From the NCBI GenBank assembly GCA_016282255.1, contig JAEEKE010000131.1, positions 1-64,000 on the forward strand: DNA of 64,000 nt, read 5' to 3'. A model generated the notes under the pieces. It searched no databases and was not told the DNA's origin. It saw only the letters and a list, made by a program, of their open reading frames with translations. Positions within the stretch are counted from its first letter, which is position 1. Each line of letters starts with the position of its first letter. Both the position numbers and the translations under genes were made by a program. Positions 9,164-18,921 of this stretch are shown piece after piece. Origin of the DNA: Bacillota bacterium. GTDB lineage: Bacteria; Bacillota; Clostridia; Christensenellales; CAG-138.

Positions 9164-9706
9164 ATGAAACATATCCCCAACATTCTATCCGTTTTCAGGC
9201 TGATCCTCGTCGGCGTCTTTATCTTTCTCTTCGTCAAGGAACAGTATCTTTGGTGCATGATAGTCTATATCACCGCTTTCGGCACCGACGTTCTCGACGG
9301 CTATCTTGCCAGGCGCAATAACTGGATTACCAACGCCGGCAAGGTGCTCGATCCGCTTGCCGATAAGCTGATGCTCATTGCGGTGCTTTCCTGCTTTTAC
9401 GCCGTGGGGGAGATACCGCTCTACGTGCTGCTTATCATCGTTGCAAAGGACGTCATCATGATCGTTATCGGCGCGTTCCTGTATTCCAAGAAGGTCGTCG
9501 TGTATGCCGACTGGTTCGGCAAGATCGCGACTGGACTTTTCTGTGCCGCGATAATCCTCACCTTCCTGCATCTTATCTGGGGCATCTTCGGGTTCCATCT
9601 CTACGTATACCTGCTGGCGATAGCCGTCGCCGTCGGCTCGTTCTTCCACTACGGTATAAAGACATTTATCAGGAAGAAGGGCAACGGCAGGATAGAGGAA
9701 AGCTGA
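9164..9706 (+). CDS. pgsA: CDP-diacylglycerol--glycerol-3-phosphate 3-phosphatidyltransferase
   Basis: CDP-alcohol phosphatidyltransferase motif D-VLDGYLARRNNWITNAGKVLDPLADK. Confidence 0.92.
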   Translation: MKHIPNILSVFRLILVGVFIFLFVKEQYLWCMIVYITAFGTDVLDGYLARRNNWITNAGKVLDPLADKLMLIAVLSCFYAVGEIPLYVLLIIVAKDVIMIVIGAFLYSKKVVVYADWFGKIATGLFCAAIILTFLHLIWGIFGFHLYVYLLAIAVAVGSFFHYGIKTFIRKKGNGRIEES

Positions 9707-9728
9707 CAGGCTTTATAACTTGATTTCA

Positions 9729-9755
9729 GGGCATGCGCAAAGCATGCTCTTTTTG
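9729..9755 (+). terminator. Rho-independent terminator after pgsA
   Basis: GCATGC-GCAAA-GCATGC followed by TCTTTTTG. Confidence 0.75.
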
Positions 9756-9815
9756 TTAACATACGGATGGCAGCGGCATATTATAAACAAGATCGAATTC
9801 GGGAGGTTTATTTGA

Positions 9816-10814
9816 ATGAAGAAGATCTTTGCTCTAGTCATCGCCATGCTGATGATAGTTCCCGTTATTGCCGGATGCACGTCAAAAGAGAGCGGCCTGA
9901 GGCACGTCGTGCTCAACGAAGTCACGCGCTCCGTGTTCTATGCGCCGCTGTACTGCGCCTGCGGGCTCGGATACTTTGAGGATGAGGGGATCGAACTTGA
10001 GATCGTGACGGGCGGCGGCAGCGACAAAAGTATGACCGCGCTTATCGCGGGAGAAGCGGATTTTGCCTTGATGGGACCGGAGACAGGAGTCTACGTTGTC
10101 AATGAAGGCAGCAAGGAGCATCCGATGGTCATCGGTCAGCTTACCAAGCGCGACGGCTCGTTCCTGATCGGAAGGGATAAGACGGATAGTTTTTCCTGGG
10201 AGGATCTGCGCGGCAGATCGGTTATCGGCGGAAGACCGGGCGGGATGCCGTTTATGACCCTGAATTACGTCCTCAAAAAGAACGGCCTCATTCCGGGAGA
10301 AGATGTTGAAGTCATATCAAACGTTCAGTTCAACCTCATGGCCGGCGCGTTCGAAGGCGGGACGGGCGATTATGTCACATTATTCGAGCCCACGGCAACG
10401 CTGTTCGAGCGGTCGGGAAACGGCTTTATAGTTGCTAATATCGGGCTTGAATCCGGCGAAGTGCCCTACACCGCGTTTATGACCATGCCGTCTACCATTA
10501 GGAACGACAGAAAACTCGCGGAAAGCTTCATAAAGGCGATCTACCGTGCGCAGCGCTTCGTTGAAACAGCTTCCGACGAGGAAGTGGCCGAAGCCATGAA
10601 GAGCTTTTTCCCGGACGCCGATATCGAGACCCTTGCCCTGGTCGCGCACAGTTATCGCGAGACCGATTCCTGGATGAAAACGCCTGTCATGACCGAGGAT
10701 GCCTTCAACCGGCTTCAGGACATAATGGATTCGAACGGAGAGCTTTCTGCCCGCGTACCGTTCGGTGAACTGATCGATAATTCGTTCGCCGAGAAAGCTG
10801 TCGGCGAAAAATAA
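9816..10814 (+). CDS. ABC transporter substrate-binding lipoprotein (NMT1/SsuA-like)
   Basis: Lipobox VIAGC; NMT1-like fold sequence (VYAPLYCACGLGYFEDEGIELEIVTGGGSDKSMTALIAGEADFALMGPE). No permease or ATPase beside it. Confidence 0.85.
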   Translation: MKKIFALVIAMLMIVPVIAGCTSKESGLRHVVLNEVTRSVFYAPLYCACGLGYFEDEGIELEIVTGGGSDKSMTALIAGEADFALMGPETGVYVVNEGSKEHPMVIGQLTKRDGSFLIGRDKTDSFSWEDLRGRSVIGGRPGGMPFMTLNYVLKKNGLIPGEDVEVISNVQFNLMAGAFEGGTGDYVTLFEPTATLFERSGNGFIVANIGLESGEVPYTAFMTMPSTIRNDRKLAESFIKAIYRAQRFVETASDEEVAEAMKSFFPDADIETLALVAHSYRETDSWMKTPVMTEDAFNRLQDIMDSNGELSARVPFGELIDNSFAEKAVGEK

Positions 10815-10819
10815 AACAG

Positions 10820-10843
10820 GGCGGAGCGTCACTCCGCCTTTTG
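10820..10843 (+). terminator. Rho-independent terminator
   Basis: GGCGGAG-cgtca-CTCCGCC followed by TTTTG. Confidence 0.8.
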
Positions 10844-10902
10844 TACTTGAAAAATCATCGGGAATGCGTCATAATAGGCGCATAAAGCCACGAGAGGTAA
10901 TT

Positions 10903-11397
10903 ATGATAAAGATCGGATTTATGGATAAATCACGCGCGCAGGAGCTGATGCCCGAGCTTTTCGAGCTGCTCTACGCCAACATGAACGAGATCGACCCGGC
11001 GGGAGAGGATCATGATAGCTTTAAGGAAGAATGGCTCACCGAGCTCATCCCGGCTGTAATGAAGCCCGCACGGCGGATAGTTTTGATAGAGGATGAAGAA
11101 AAGCTGATAGGATACTTTCAGTATTATGTCAACGCGGATACGTTCATGATGGAGGAGATACAGTTCGTCAAGGAGCGGCAGGGAACGGGTCTGTTCAGAG
11201 AACTGTACCGTTTCCTGCGCGACGCGGTACCGGCGGACATTGAGTTCGCGGAAGCATACGCCCTGAACGCGAACCTTCGCTCTCAGGCCATCCTTACGCA
11301 CATCGGCCTTGAGCCTATCGGCGAGAGCGCAAACGGCAGATGCATCCACTATCGGGGCGACTGCAGAGCTATGTTCGACAGGATACTGAATACATAA
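10903..11397 (+). CDS. GNAT-family N-acetyltransferase
   Basis: Acetyltransferase-like fold sequence; RBS gagagg before ATG 10903. Confidence 0.65.
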   Translation: MIKIGFMDKSRAQELMPELFELLYANMNEIDPAGEDHDSFKEEWLTELIPAVMKPARRIVLIEDEEKLIGYFQYYVNADTFMMEEIQFVKERQGTGLFRELYRFLRDAVPADIEFAEAYALNANLRSQAILTHIGLEPIGESANGRCIHYRGDCRAMFDRILNT

Positions 11398-11414
11398 TAT
11401 TGATTGCCCGATAG

Positions 11415-11451
11415 ATAAAAGGCGGAACGATGATCGTCCCGCCTTTTATCT
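11415..11451. terminator. Bidirectional terminator between convergent genes
   Basis: ATAAAAGGCGGaACGA-TGA-TCGTcCCGCCTTTTAT, near symmetric. Confidence 0.85.
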
Positions 11452-12147
11452 TTAATCCACTCCGCGCAGCTGCGCTTCCGGTATGTATTCCTGAATGATC
11501 TTTAAATATTCCTTCATTTTTTCATGGGAGGCGGGGGAGTGCCCGTCCTCGATCAAAGCACCGGAATCAACAAACTTCTGCAGGAAGAAATGCTTCTCGC
11601 CTCTAAGCCATTCGCCTATACCTATTATATCATTTTCGGTATGAAGATCGCCGACGACCGTAGTTCTGAATTCATGCTCGATCCCTGAGCTGCGGATCAG
11701 ATCGACGCTTTTAAGTATGGGCGCAACGTCGAATCTCCTGAGCCCAACAAGTTTTGCGTAGTTTTCAGGCGCCGCCTTGATATCCATTGCGATATAATCG
11801 ACGATGCCCTCTTCGATCACGGCACTAAGCTTGTCCGTCAGGAATCCGTTCGTATCAAGCTTGAGAAGAAGGCCGAGCTCCCTGCATCTTTTGATGAACG
11901 GGATCAGGTCCTCCTGAAGCAAAGGTTCGCCGCCTGAAATGCAGATCCCTTCAAGCATGCCTCTGCGTTTGGTGATAAACGAGAATACGTCCTCCTCGGG
12001 AATGGAGGGGTTGAGCCTCGGACTGATAACAAGATCGGAATTCTGGCAGAACGGGCAGCGGAAATTGCAGCCGGCGGTGAACACCGTGCATGCGACGTGT
12101 CCGGGAAAATCCAGCAGAGTAAGCTTTTGAAGTCCTTTGATATCCAT
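11452..12147 (-). CDS. nrdG: Anaerobic ribonucleoside-triphosphate reductase activating protein (radical SAM)
   Basis: MDIKGLQKLTLLDFPGHVACTVFTAGCNFRCPFCQNSDLV, CxxxCxxC motif. Confidence 0.88.
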   Translation of the reverse strand: MDIKGLQKLTLLDFPGHVACTVFTAGCNFRCPFCQNSDLVISPRLNPSIPEEDVFSFITKRRGMLEGICISGGEPLLQEDLIPFIKRCRELGLLLKLDTNGFLTDKLSAVIEEGIVDYIAMDIKAAPENYAKLVGLRRFDVAPILKSVDLIRSSGIEHEFRTTVVGDLHTENDIIGIGEWLRGEKHFFLQKFVDSGALIEDGHSPASHEKMKEYLKIIQEYIPEAQLRGVD

Positions 12148-12229
12148 TATAATCTCCTGGCAGGTTTGGTATGATTATAACTCAATTCACCGAAAACTAA
12201 AATATATTATTGCTGTATCCTGCAAATAC

Positions 12230-12258
12230 TTGACATAACGTCCTAAACGCGGTACAAT
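12230..12258 (+). promoter_or_regulatory. hrcA operon promoter
   Basis: TTGACA-N17-TACAAT directly upstream of CIRCE. Confidence 0.85.
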
Positions 12259-12261
12259 GTG

Positions 12262-12288
12262 TTAGCACTCGAAGAGATTGAGTGCTAA
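12262..12288 (+). promoter_or_regulatory. CIRCE operator
   Basis: TTAGCACTC-N9-GAGTGCTAA, perfect consensus. Confidence 0.98.
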
Positions 12289-12361
12289 TAGTGAACTTAC
12301 GACCTCAGTCCATCGACTGTATGATCGCGAACTCAAGGGTAATGAATAACGGAGGAAAGAA

Positions 12362-13432
12362 ATGACCCAGCTGCTCGACGTTAGAAAAATGAATATCCTT
12401 CGTGCGATCATCGACGACTATATCCTCACCGCCGCACCGGTCGGTTCAAGGACGCTTTCCAAGCGCGACGATATTGAGCTTTCGCCCGCCACGATCAGAA
12501 ATGAGATGAGCGATCTGACCGAGCTCGGTTTCCTCGAGCAGCCCCATACGAGCGCGGGGCGCGTGCCGAGTGAGAAAGCATACAGGCTCTACGTAAGCAA
12601 TATCATGGACAGAGCGCGCATCACCGACGAGGAAGCCGAATACATCCGGCGCCATCTCGAACAGCGCGTCAGCGAAGTGGGCGACGTCATCAAGGAGACC
12701 GCAAGGATGCTCTCCGGCATCACGAAATACACTTCGGTGGTCCAGAGCCCGCATATGAGGAACGCAAGGCTCAAGCATATCAGTCTGATCCCCGTAACGG
12801 ACGGGTCCGCCCTCGCGGTGGTCGTAACGAACTCCGGCTCGACTTCATCGACGATGCTCAGCGTACCCATGGGCATCGGTCCCCAGGATCTTGAGAAGAT
12901 CTCCAAGCTTATGAACGAACGCATTGCCGGCTACAAGTTGACCGACGTTCACAAGACTCTGCTCCCGCTGCTGCGTGAGGAGATCGGCGAGCAGGCCGAT
13001 TCGGTGGCCGAGATGCTCGAGAACATCGATTCCGATCTTTCCAAGCAGAGCGTTGAAGTCGTCGGCGCGTCCAAGATGCTCGATTATCCCGAGTATTCCG
13101 ACGTTTCGAAGGCGCGTTCCTTCCTTACGGAAGTAGAACGCGGCGAGATGCTAAAAGAGGTGCTGGCGGACGATCAGGGCGTTGAGATGACGGTCAGGAT
13201 CGGTGCGGAGAACGATAATCCCGAGCTTAAGGACTGTTCGGTCGTTACCGTCAGTTACAAGGTCGGCGGAGAGCAGGTCGGCTCTATGGGCGTTATCGGC
13301 CCCACGAGAATGGACTACGGGCGCGTCGTTGCGGTGCTCAGATGCATGAGCGAAAGCCTCGGAAAAGTCCTTTCGCAGATGCTCGGAGCTTCGGATGACG
13401 GTGAAGACAATAAAAACGATCCCGTCAAATGA
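12362..13432 (+). CDS. hrcA: Heat-inducible transcription repressor HrcA
   Basis: LRAIIDDYILTAAPVGSRTLSKR..LSPATIRNEMSDLTELGFLEQPHTSAGRVPSEKAYRLYV; next to CIRCE. Confidence 0.98.
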   Translation: MTQLLDVRKMNILRAIIDDYILTAAPVGSRTLSKRDDIELSPATIRNEMSDLTELGFLEQPHTSAGRVPSEKAYRLYVSNIMDRARITDEEAEYIRRHLEQRVSEVGDVIKETARMLSGITKYTSVVQSPHMRNARLKHISLIPVTDGSALAVVVTNSGSTSSTMLSVPMGIGPQDLEKISKLMNERIAGYKLTDVHKTLLPLLREEIGEQADSVAEMLENIDSDLSKQSVEVVGASKMLDYPEYSDVSKARSFLTEVERGEMLKEVLADDQGVEMTVRIGAENDNPELKDCSVVTVSYKVGGEQVGSMGVIGPTRMDYGRVVAVLRCMSESLGKVLSQMLGASDDGEDNKNDPVK

Positions 13433-13471
13433 TTATTCTTATCCGCTCAACAGCGGATGAAGGAGGCAGTT

Positions 13472-14167
13472 ATGGCGAAGCATAAAAACAAGAAGGGAAG
13501 CTTTGGTATGAACGATCAGGAAAAGAACAAGGAAGGCGTCAAGGCTGAGGAAACCGCGGCTGAGACCGAAACCGTCGAAGCTGAGGCTTGCGAAACCGCA
13601 GCCGAAGAAAACGTAGAAAAAGCGGACGGCCGGAACAGTGAAGAGCTTAAAAATGAAGAGACTCCGGACGACGGCAGCGTGACCCTCACGAAAGAGGAAT
13701 TCGAGAAAGCACGCGACGAGATAGCGAGGATGCAGAAGGAGATCGAAACCCTCAAGGCAAACGTCGATTCCTCCGTTCAGGACGCGCAGCGCATACAGGC
13801 GGAGTTCAGCAATTTCCGCAAGCGCAACGCCTCGATCCGTTCCGAAAGCACCGACGACGGTATCCGTGAAGCGGTAAAAGCCCTGCTTCCCGTGCTCGAC
13901 AATTTCGAACGCGCGTTCGCCGCTTCCGACGATTCGCCCTTCGCAAAGGGAGTAGAAAAGATCTACAAGCAGCTTATCGACTGCCTTAAGAAAGTCGGCA
14001 TGGAGGAGATAGAGGCCGAGGGTCAGTTCGACCCGAACATGCACGAAGCCGTGCTCCAGGATACGGACAGCGACTGCGAAGCCGGCACTATCACCGCCGT
14101 TATGCAGAAGGGTTATCGCGTCAAAGGCAAGATAATCCGCCATACAATGGTCAGAGTCAAAGTCTGA
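13472..14167 (+). CDS. grpE: Nucleotide exchange factor GrpE
   Basis: RIQAEFSNFRKR...LLPVLDNFERAF...NMHEAV; the 13457 ATG overlaps the RBS (aaggagg), so 13472 is the likely start. Confidence 0.95.
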   Translation: MAKHKNKKGSFGMNDQEKNKEGVKAEETAAETETVEAEACETAAEENVEKADGRNSEELKNEETPDDGSVTLTKEEFEKARDEIARMQKEIETLKANVDSSVQDAQRIQAEFSNFRKRNASIRSESTDDGIREAVKALLPVLDNFERAFAASDDSPFAKGVEKIYKQLIDCLKKVGMEEIEAEGQFDPNMHEAVLQDTDSDCEAGTITAVMQKGYRVKGKIIRHTMVRVKV

Positions 14168-14233
14168 CAGAAACCGTTTACAATTGCCCGAAAGGGCTTG
14201 ACTAAATAAATAAGCTTTAGGAGGCTATGAACT

Positions 14234-16108
14234 ATGTCTAAGATCATCGGTATTGACCTCGGTACCACCAATTCCTGCGTTGCCGTCCTCGAAGGCGGCG
14301 AACCCGTTGTTATCCCCAATCCCGAAGGCGCGCGCACCACTCCGTCCGTCGTCGCTTTCAAGAACGGCGAGCGTCTCGTCGGCCAGATCGCAAAGCGTCA
14401 GGCCATCAGCAATCCCGACAACACCGTAAGCTCCATCAAGCGTGAGATGGGCACCGACTACCGCCGCACCATCGACGGTAAGTCCTACACTCCCCAGGAG
14501 ATCTCCGCTATGATCCTTCATAAGCTCAAGGAGGACGCCGAAGCTTACCTCGGCGAAACCGTGACCGATGCGGTCATCACCGTCCCCGCTTATTTCTCTG
14601 ATGCTCAGCGCCAGGCGACCAAGGACGCCGGCAAGATCGCTGGTCTCAACGTCCTGCGCATCATCAACGAGCCGACCTCTGCAGCGCTCGCATACGGCAT
14701 CAATAAGGAGCAGAATCAGAAGGTCCTTATCTACGACCTCGGCGGCGGCACCTTCGACGTCTCCATCCTCGACATTGCGGACGGCGTTATCGAGGTTCTT
14801 GCGACCGCGGGCAACAACAGGCTCGGCGGCGACGACTTCGACGAAAGGCTCATGAACTATATCGCCGACGATTTCAAAAAGAACAGCGGCATCGATCTGC
14901 GCAACGACCGTACCGCGAAGCAGAGGCTTAAGGAAGCTGCCGAGAAGGCGAAGATCGAGCTCTCCGGCATGATGAGCGCAAGCGTCAATCTGCCGTTCAT
15001 CTCCCTCGATCCCGTGACCAACAGCCCCGTTCATCTCGATATGAACATCAGCCGCGCCAAGTTCAACGAGCTGATCTCCGATCTGCTCGACAAGACCAAG
15101 GTCTGCGTGGAGCAGGCGCTCCGTGATGCTAAGCTGAAGACCTCTCAGATCGATAAGGTCATCCTCGTCGGCGGTTCGACCCGTGTGCCCGCCGTGCAGG
15201 AGCTTGTTAAGAACATCATCGGCAAGGAGCCCTTCAAGGGCATCAACCCCGATGAGTGCGTAGCCTGCGGCGCAGCCATCCAGGGCGGCGTTCTCGGCGG
15301 CGAAGTCAAGGACGTTCTGCTTCTGGACGTCACACCCCTCAGCCTCGGCATCGAGACCCTCGGCGGCGTGTTCACCAAGCTGATCGACCGCAACACCACC
15401 ATCCCCACCAAGAAGAGCCAGGCACTCCACCCCGCGGCCGACGGCCAGACGAGCGTTGAGATCCACGTGCTCCAGGGCGAGCGCGAGATGGCGCAGTACA
15501 ACCACTCCCTCGGTAAGTTCCAGCTCACCGGCATCGCTCCCGCGCCGCGCGGCATCCCGCAGATCGAAGTCACCTTCGATATCGACGCCAACGGCATCGT
15601 GCACGTCAGCGCCAAGGACCTCGGCACCGGCAACGAGCAGAATATCACGATCACCGCTTCCTCCAACCTGAGCGAAGCCGAGATCGAGAAGGCCGTCAAG
15701 GAGGCCGAGCGTTTCGCGGCTGAGGACAAAAAACGCAAGGAAGAGGTCGAGATCCACAATCATGCCGACACCCTCGTCTACGAGACCGAGAAGACCATGA
15801 AGGAGCTCGGCGATAAGATCGCCGACAGCGACAAGGCCAGGATCAATTCCGAGATCGAGAGCCTCAAGAACCTGCTCTCCGGCAACGATTCCGCTGCCAT
15901 CAAGGCGCAGACCGAGAAGCTCACCGAGGTCTCCTATGAGGTCTTCGGCAAGATCTATCAGCAGGCTCAGCAGAATCAGGGCGCTTCCGGCCAGGGCTTC
16001 GATCCCAACAGCTATAATACCGGCGCACAGGGCGGAGGAACTTCTTCCTCGACTCATGATGACGGCGTTGTCGATGCCGATTATGAGGTCGTCGACGACA
16101 AGAAATAA
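14234..16108 (+). CDS. dnaK: Molecular chaperone DnaK
   Basis: [42 protein letters not shown]... Confidence 0.99.
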   Translation: MSKIIGIDLGTTNSCVAVLEGGEPVVIPNPEGARTTPSVVAFKNGERLVGQIAKRQAISNPDNTVSSIKREMGTDYRRTIDGKSYTPQEISAMILHKLKEDAEAYLGETVTDAVITVPAYFSDAQRQATKDAGKIAGLNVLRIINEPTSAALAYGINKEQNQKVLIYDLGGGTFDVSILDIADGVIEVLATAGNNRLGGDDFDERLMNYIADDFKKNSGIDLRNDRTAKQRLKEAAEKAKIELSGMMSASVNLPFISLDPVTNSPVHLDMNISRAKFNELISDLLDKTKVCVEQALRDAKLKTSQIDKVILVGGSTRVPAVQELVKNIIGKEPFKGINPDECVACGAAIQGGVLGGEVKDVLLLDVTPLSLGIETLGGVFTKLIDRNTTIPTKKSQALHPAADGQTSVEIHVLQGEREMAQYNHSLGKFQLTGIAPAPRGIPQIEVTFDIDANGIVHVSAKDLGTGNEQNITITASSNLSEAEIEKAVKEAERFAAEDKKRKEEVEIHNHADTLVYETEKTMKELGDKIADSDKARINSEIESLKNLLSGNDSAAIKAQTEKLTEVSYEVFGKIYQQAQQNQGASGQGFDPNSYNTGAQGGGTSSSTHDDGVVDADYEVVDDKK

Positions 16109-16244
16109 CGGCATAACGCTGTCAGCGGCATAAGCAGGCATTGCCGACTTGAGATAAAATCCGGGGCGCGGCGAACACCGTGCCCCGAAGCTTGCATATT
16201 TCGGAGCCTGATCCCTGATCGGGATCCGTACATTGGGGGCTGCC

Positions 16245-17441
16245 ATGGCAGATAAGAGAGATTATTACGAAATACTCGGCGTCAGCAAATCGGCGAGCGA
16301 CGACGAGATCAAAACCGCATACCGTAAGCTTGCCAAAAAGTATCATCCGGATATGAACCCCGGTGATAAGGAAGCGGAGGAGAGGTTCAAGGAAGCCAAC
16401 GAAGCGTACGAGGTGCTTTCGAACCCCGATAAGCGCGCTCAGTACGATCAGTTCGGGCATGCCGCATTCGATCCCACCGCGGGCGCCTCAAGCGGTTTCA
16501 GCGGGTTCTCGGGCTTCTCCGGCGGCGGCTTCTCAGGCAGCGGCTTTACCGGCGCGTTCACCGGCTTTGAGGATATTCTCGGTTCGATGTTCAGCGGCGG
16601 TTTTGGCGGAAGCGGCTTCGGGACCGGCGGGCGTACAGCCCGAGCGAACGCCCCCGTTCAGGGCGACGACCTTCGCTATACCTTGACCATAACCTTTGAG
16701 GAAGCCGCATTCGGCTGCAAGAAAGAGATCTCGTATCGCCGTGAGGAACGCTGCTCCGCATGCGGAGGGACCGGCGCAAAGGCCGGAAGCGAAACCAAGA
16801 CCTGCACCAAGTGCAAGGGTACCGGCACCATCAACGTGCAGCAGAACACCATGTTCGGCACGATGATGAGCACGAAGCCCTGCGACGCATGCGGCGGGAC
16901 CGGTAAGATCATAGAGCATCCCTGCGACAGCTGCCGCGGCACCGGGCGTGACAGCAAGATATTAAAGGTTGCCGTCAACATCCCCGCCGGCATCGACGAC
17001 GGTCAGACGATCCGCCTCGGAGGCAAAGGCGACGCGGGATATAACGGCGGGGCCGACGGAGACCTCCTCGTTTCCGTCCGCGTAAAGGATCATAAAAAAT
17101 TCGTCCGCGAAGGCTTCGACCTTTATACGAATATGTCCATACCGATCACCACTGCGGTACTCGGCGGAGAAGTCAAGGTTCCCACGCTTTCGGGCGAGCT
17201 AAAATACAATATCCCCGCCGGCACTCAGAGCAGCACCACCTTCAGGCTGCGCGACCAGGGCATACAGAAGCTCCAGCAGCAGGGGAAGGGCGACCTTTAC
17301 GTGAACGTAACCGTGGATATCCCGAAGCATCTCACCGAGGAACAGCGCAGGCTTTTCGAAGAGCTTGCCGTGACCTTCGGTACGGAACACGGCGAAGGCT
17401 CAACGCTCTTCAATAAGTTCAAGAAGAACAAAAAGAAATAA
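16245..17441 (+). CDS. dnaJ: Molecular chaperone DnaJ
   Basis: J domain [36 protein letters not shown]; four CxxCxGxG-type zinc motifs. Confidence 0.98.
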   Translation: MADKRDYYEILGVSKSASDDEIKTAYRKLAKKYHPDMNPGDKEAEERFKEANEAYEVLSNPDKRAQYDQFGHAAFDPTAGASSGFSGFSGFSGGGFSGSGFTGAFTGFEDILGSMFSGGFGGSGFGTGGRTARANAPVQGDDLRYTLTITFEEAAFGCKKEISYRREERCSACGGTGAKAGSETKTCTKCKGTGTINVQQNTMFGTMMSTKPCDACGGTGKIIEHPCDSCRGTGRDSKILKVAVNIPAGIDDGQTIRLGGKGDAGYNGGADGDLLVSVRVKDHKKFVREGFDLYTNMSIPITTAVLGGEVKVPTLSGELKYNIPAGTQSSTTFRLRDQGIQKLQQQGKGDLYVNVTVDIPKHLTEEQRRLFEELAVTFGTEHGEGSTLFNKFKKNKKK

Positions 17442-17452
17442 CATAATCTGTT

Positions 17453-17488
17453 TAAGGACGGAAAATTGATTTCTCCGTCCTTTTTTGT
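17453..17488 (+). terminator. Rho-independent terminator after dnaJ
   Basis: AAGGACGGA...CTCCGTCCTT followed by TTTTT. Confidence 0.8.
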
Positions 17489-17494
17489 TATAAT
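17466..17494 (+). promoter_or_regulatory. Promoter of 17524 gene, overlapping the dnaJ terminator
   Basis: TTGATT-N17-TATAAT. Confidence 0.65.
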
Positions 17495-17523
17495 CGTAGA
17501 AGAAAGAAATCAGGAGGCCGATA

Positions 17524-18240
17524 ATGACCGAAAACAGCAGAAAACCAAGGATCGGAATGATAGTTGCCGTGGAGATCGGAGCCGTGGCAAAGAGATATGA
17601 ATCAAAGCTTGTCGATGTTCCCAGCGTCGGATTCGAAGTCAAGCTGTACAGCTGCGCTTCGTATGACATGTATATAGTAAACAGCGGGGCGGGGGAGATC
17701 GCGTCGTCTTCGGCGGCTCAGTTCCTTATCTCGGCTTTTAAAGTCGATATGATCGTCAATTTCGGTGTCGTCGGAGGACTGACCGAGGAGATGACCGTTT
17801 CAAAGCTTGCGGTCATTACAAGCGTCGTACATTACGATTTCGACGTTTCCGAATACATAAGCACGAGGAAAGCGCAGTATGCCAATTATCCTTCGTGCTA
17901 TATCCCCACGAACGAACGCCTCGTTGAGCTTGCTGTCGCGATCGAGCCTACGCTTAAGAAGGTCATATGCGCAAGCGGCGATAAGTTCATCGGCGCTCCC
18001 GAAAGGAAGCAGGCGCTTAACCGCGAATACGGCGCAGATATCTGCGAGATGGAGGCCGCCGGCATAGTGCTTACCTGCAATCGCAGCAGCGTGCCCTGCC
18101 TGCTGATCAAAGCCGTATCCGATTCGATGAGGGGCGGCGCCGAAGAGTTTCAAAAGGAATTCGAGCGCTGTGCCGACATTTGCCTCGATACCGTTGAACG
18201 CATCATCGAGAACGAAAAATTCGATATAATTAGCCGATAG
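17524..18240 (+). CDS. MTA/SAH nucleosidase-like nucleoside phosphorylase superfamily protein
   Basis: IGMIVAVEIGAV...SGAGEIASSSAAQFLI...VNFGVVGGL...DICEMEAAGI. Confidence 0.8.
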   Translation: MTENSRKPRIGMIVAVEIGAVAKRYESKLVDVPSVGFEVKLYSCASYDMYIVNSGAGEIASSSAAQFLISAFKVDMIVNFGVVGGLTEEMTVSKLAVITSVVHYDFDVSEYISTRKAQYANYPSCYIPTNERLVELAVAIEPTLKKVICASGDKFIGAPERKQALNREYGADICEMEAAGIVLTCNRSSVPCLLIKAVSDSMRGGAEEFQKEFERCADICLDTVERIIENEKFDIISR

Positions 18241-18244
18241 GGTA

Positions 18245-18273
18245 TTGACAACCGAATCGAATCAGCATATAAT
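18245..18273 (+). promoter_or_regulatory. Consensus promoter of the metal-efflux cassette
   Basis: TTGACA-N17-TATAAT. Confidence 0.85.
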
Positions 18274-18299
18274 AACACTTGTGCAATAGTTCAAGTGTT
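18274..18299 (+). promoter_or_regulatory. Putative ArsR/SmtB-family operator
   Basis: AACACTTG-N10-CAAGTGTT inverted repeat abutting the -10 box. Confidence 0.7.
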
Positions 18300-18321
18300 T
18301 ACTTTATGTTAGGAGAAGGTT

Positions 18322-18678
18322 ATGAATACCACGATACCGCAATGCGATCACGTCGAATGCCATGAAGAGATCGTTAAGAAAGTGACCGAAGAAATGCCCG
18401 ATGAGGAGCTGCTGTATGACCTTGCAGAGCTGTTCAAGGTGTTCGGAGACAGCACCAGGATCAAGATCCTCTATCTGCTGTTTGAAAGCGAAATGTGCGT
18501 CTGCGATATAGCCGCGCTGCTCAACATGACCATATCCGCGATCTCGCACCAGCTCCGCGTGCTGAAGCAGTCCCAGCTCGTCCGATTCCGCAGGGAAGGG
18601 AAGACGGTCTATTATTCGCTTGCGGACGATCACGTTCGGTCCATACTCGCTCAGGGAATGGATCACGTCTGTGAATGA
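18322..18678 (+). CDS. ArsR/SmtB-family metalloregulatory repressor
   Basis: LAELFKVFGDSTRIKILYLLFESEMCVCDIAALLNMTISAISHQLRVLKQSQLVRFRREGKTVYYSLADDHV (includes ELCVCD-like metal motif). Confidence 0.93.
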   Translation: MNTTIPQCDHVECHEEIVKKVTEEMPDEELLYDLAELFKVFGDSTRIKILYLLFESEMCVCDIAALLNMTISAISHQLRVLKQSQLVRFRREGKTVYYSLADDHVRSILAQGMDHVCE

Positions 18679-18697
18679 CCGGAAAGGAAATGATATT

Positions 18698-18916
18698 ATG
18701 AAGAAGACTTATAAAGTTACCGGCGTTGACTGCGCCAACTGCGCTGCCAAGATGGAGCAGCAGATCTCGAAGCTCGAAGGGGTCAATTCCTGCAGCCTCA
18801 GCTTTGTTCTGCAGAAGCTGACTATCGACGCAGAGGATGAAATGTTTAACAGGATCCTTTCCGACGCTCAAGCGATAGTAAAAAGGATTGACAGAGGCGC
18901 CAAAATAGTCTGCTGA
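18698..18916 (+). CDS. Standalone heavy-metal-associated (HMA) domain protein
   Basis: MKKTYKVTGVDCANCAAKMEQQISKLEGVNSCSLSFVLQKLTID; CxxC. Confidence 0.9.
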   Translation: MKKTYKVTGVDCANCAAKMEQQISKLEGVNSCSLSFVLQKLTIDAEDEMFNRILSDAQAIVKRIDRGAKIVC

Positions 18917-18921
18917 AGGTT

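Noticed and set aside
13540-13640. Repetitive Glu/Ala/Thr-rich coding stretch
   Set aside because: Low-complexity acidic N-terminus of GrpE, not a DNA repeat element.
14225-16246. 673-aa minus-strand ORF antisense to dnaK
   Set aside because: Fully overlaps dnaK; low-complexity Leu/Val/Ala/Asp composition typical of antisense codon-bias artefacts; no RBS.
16490-16640. Gly/Phe/Ser-rich repeat
   Set aside because: Normal G/F-rich linker of DnaJ.
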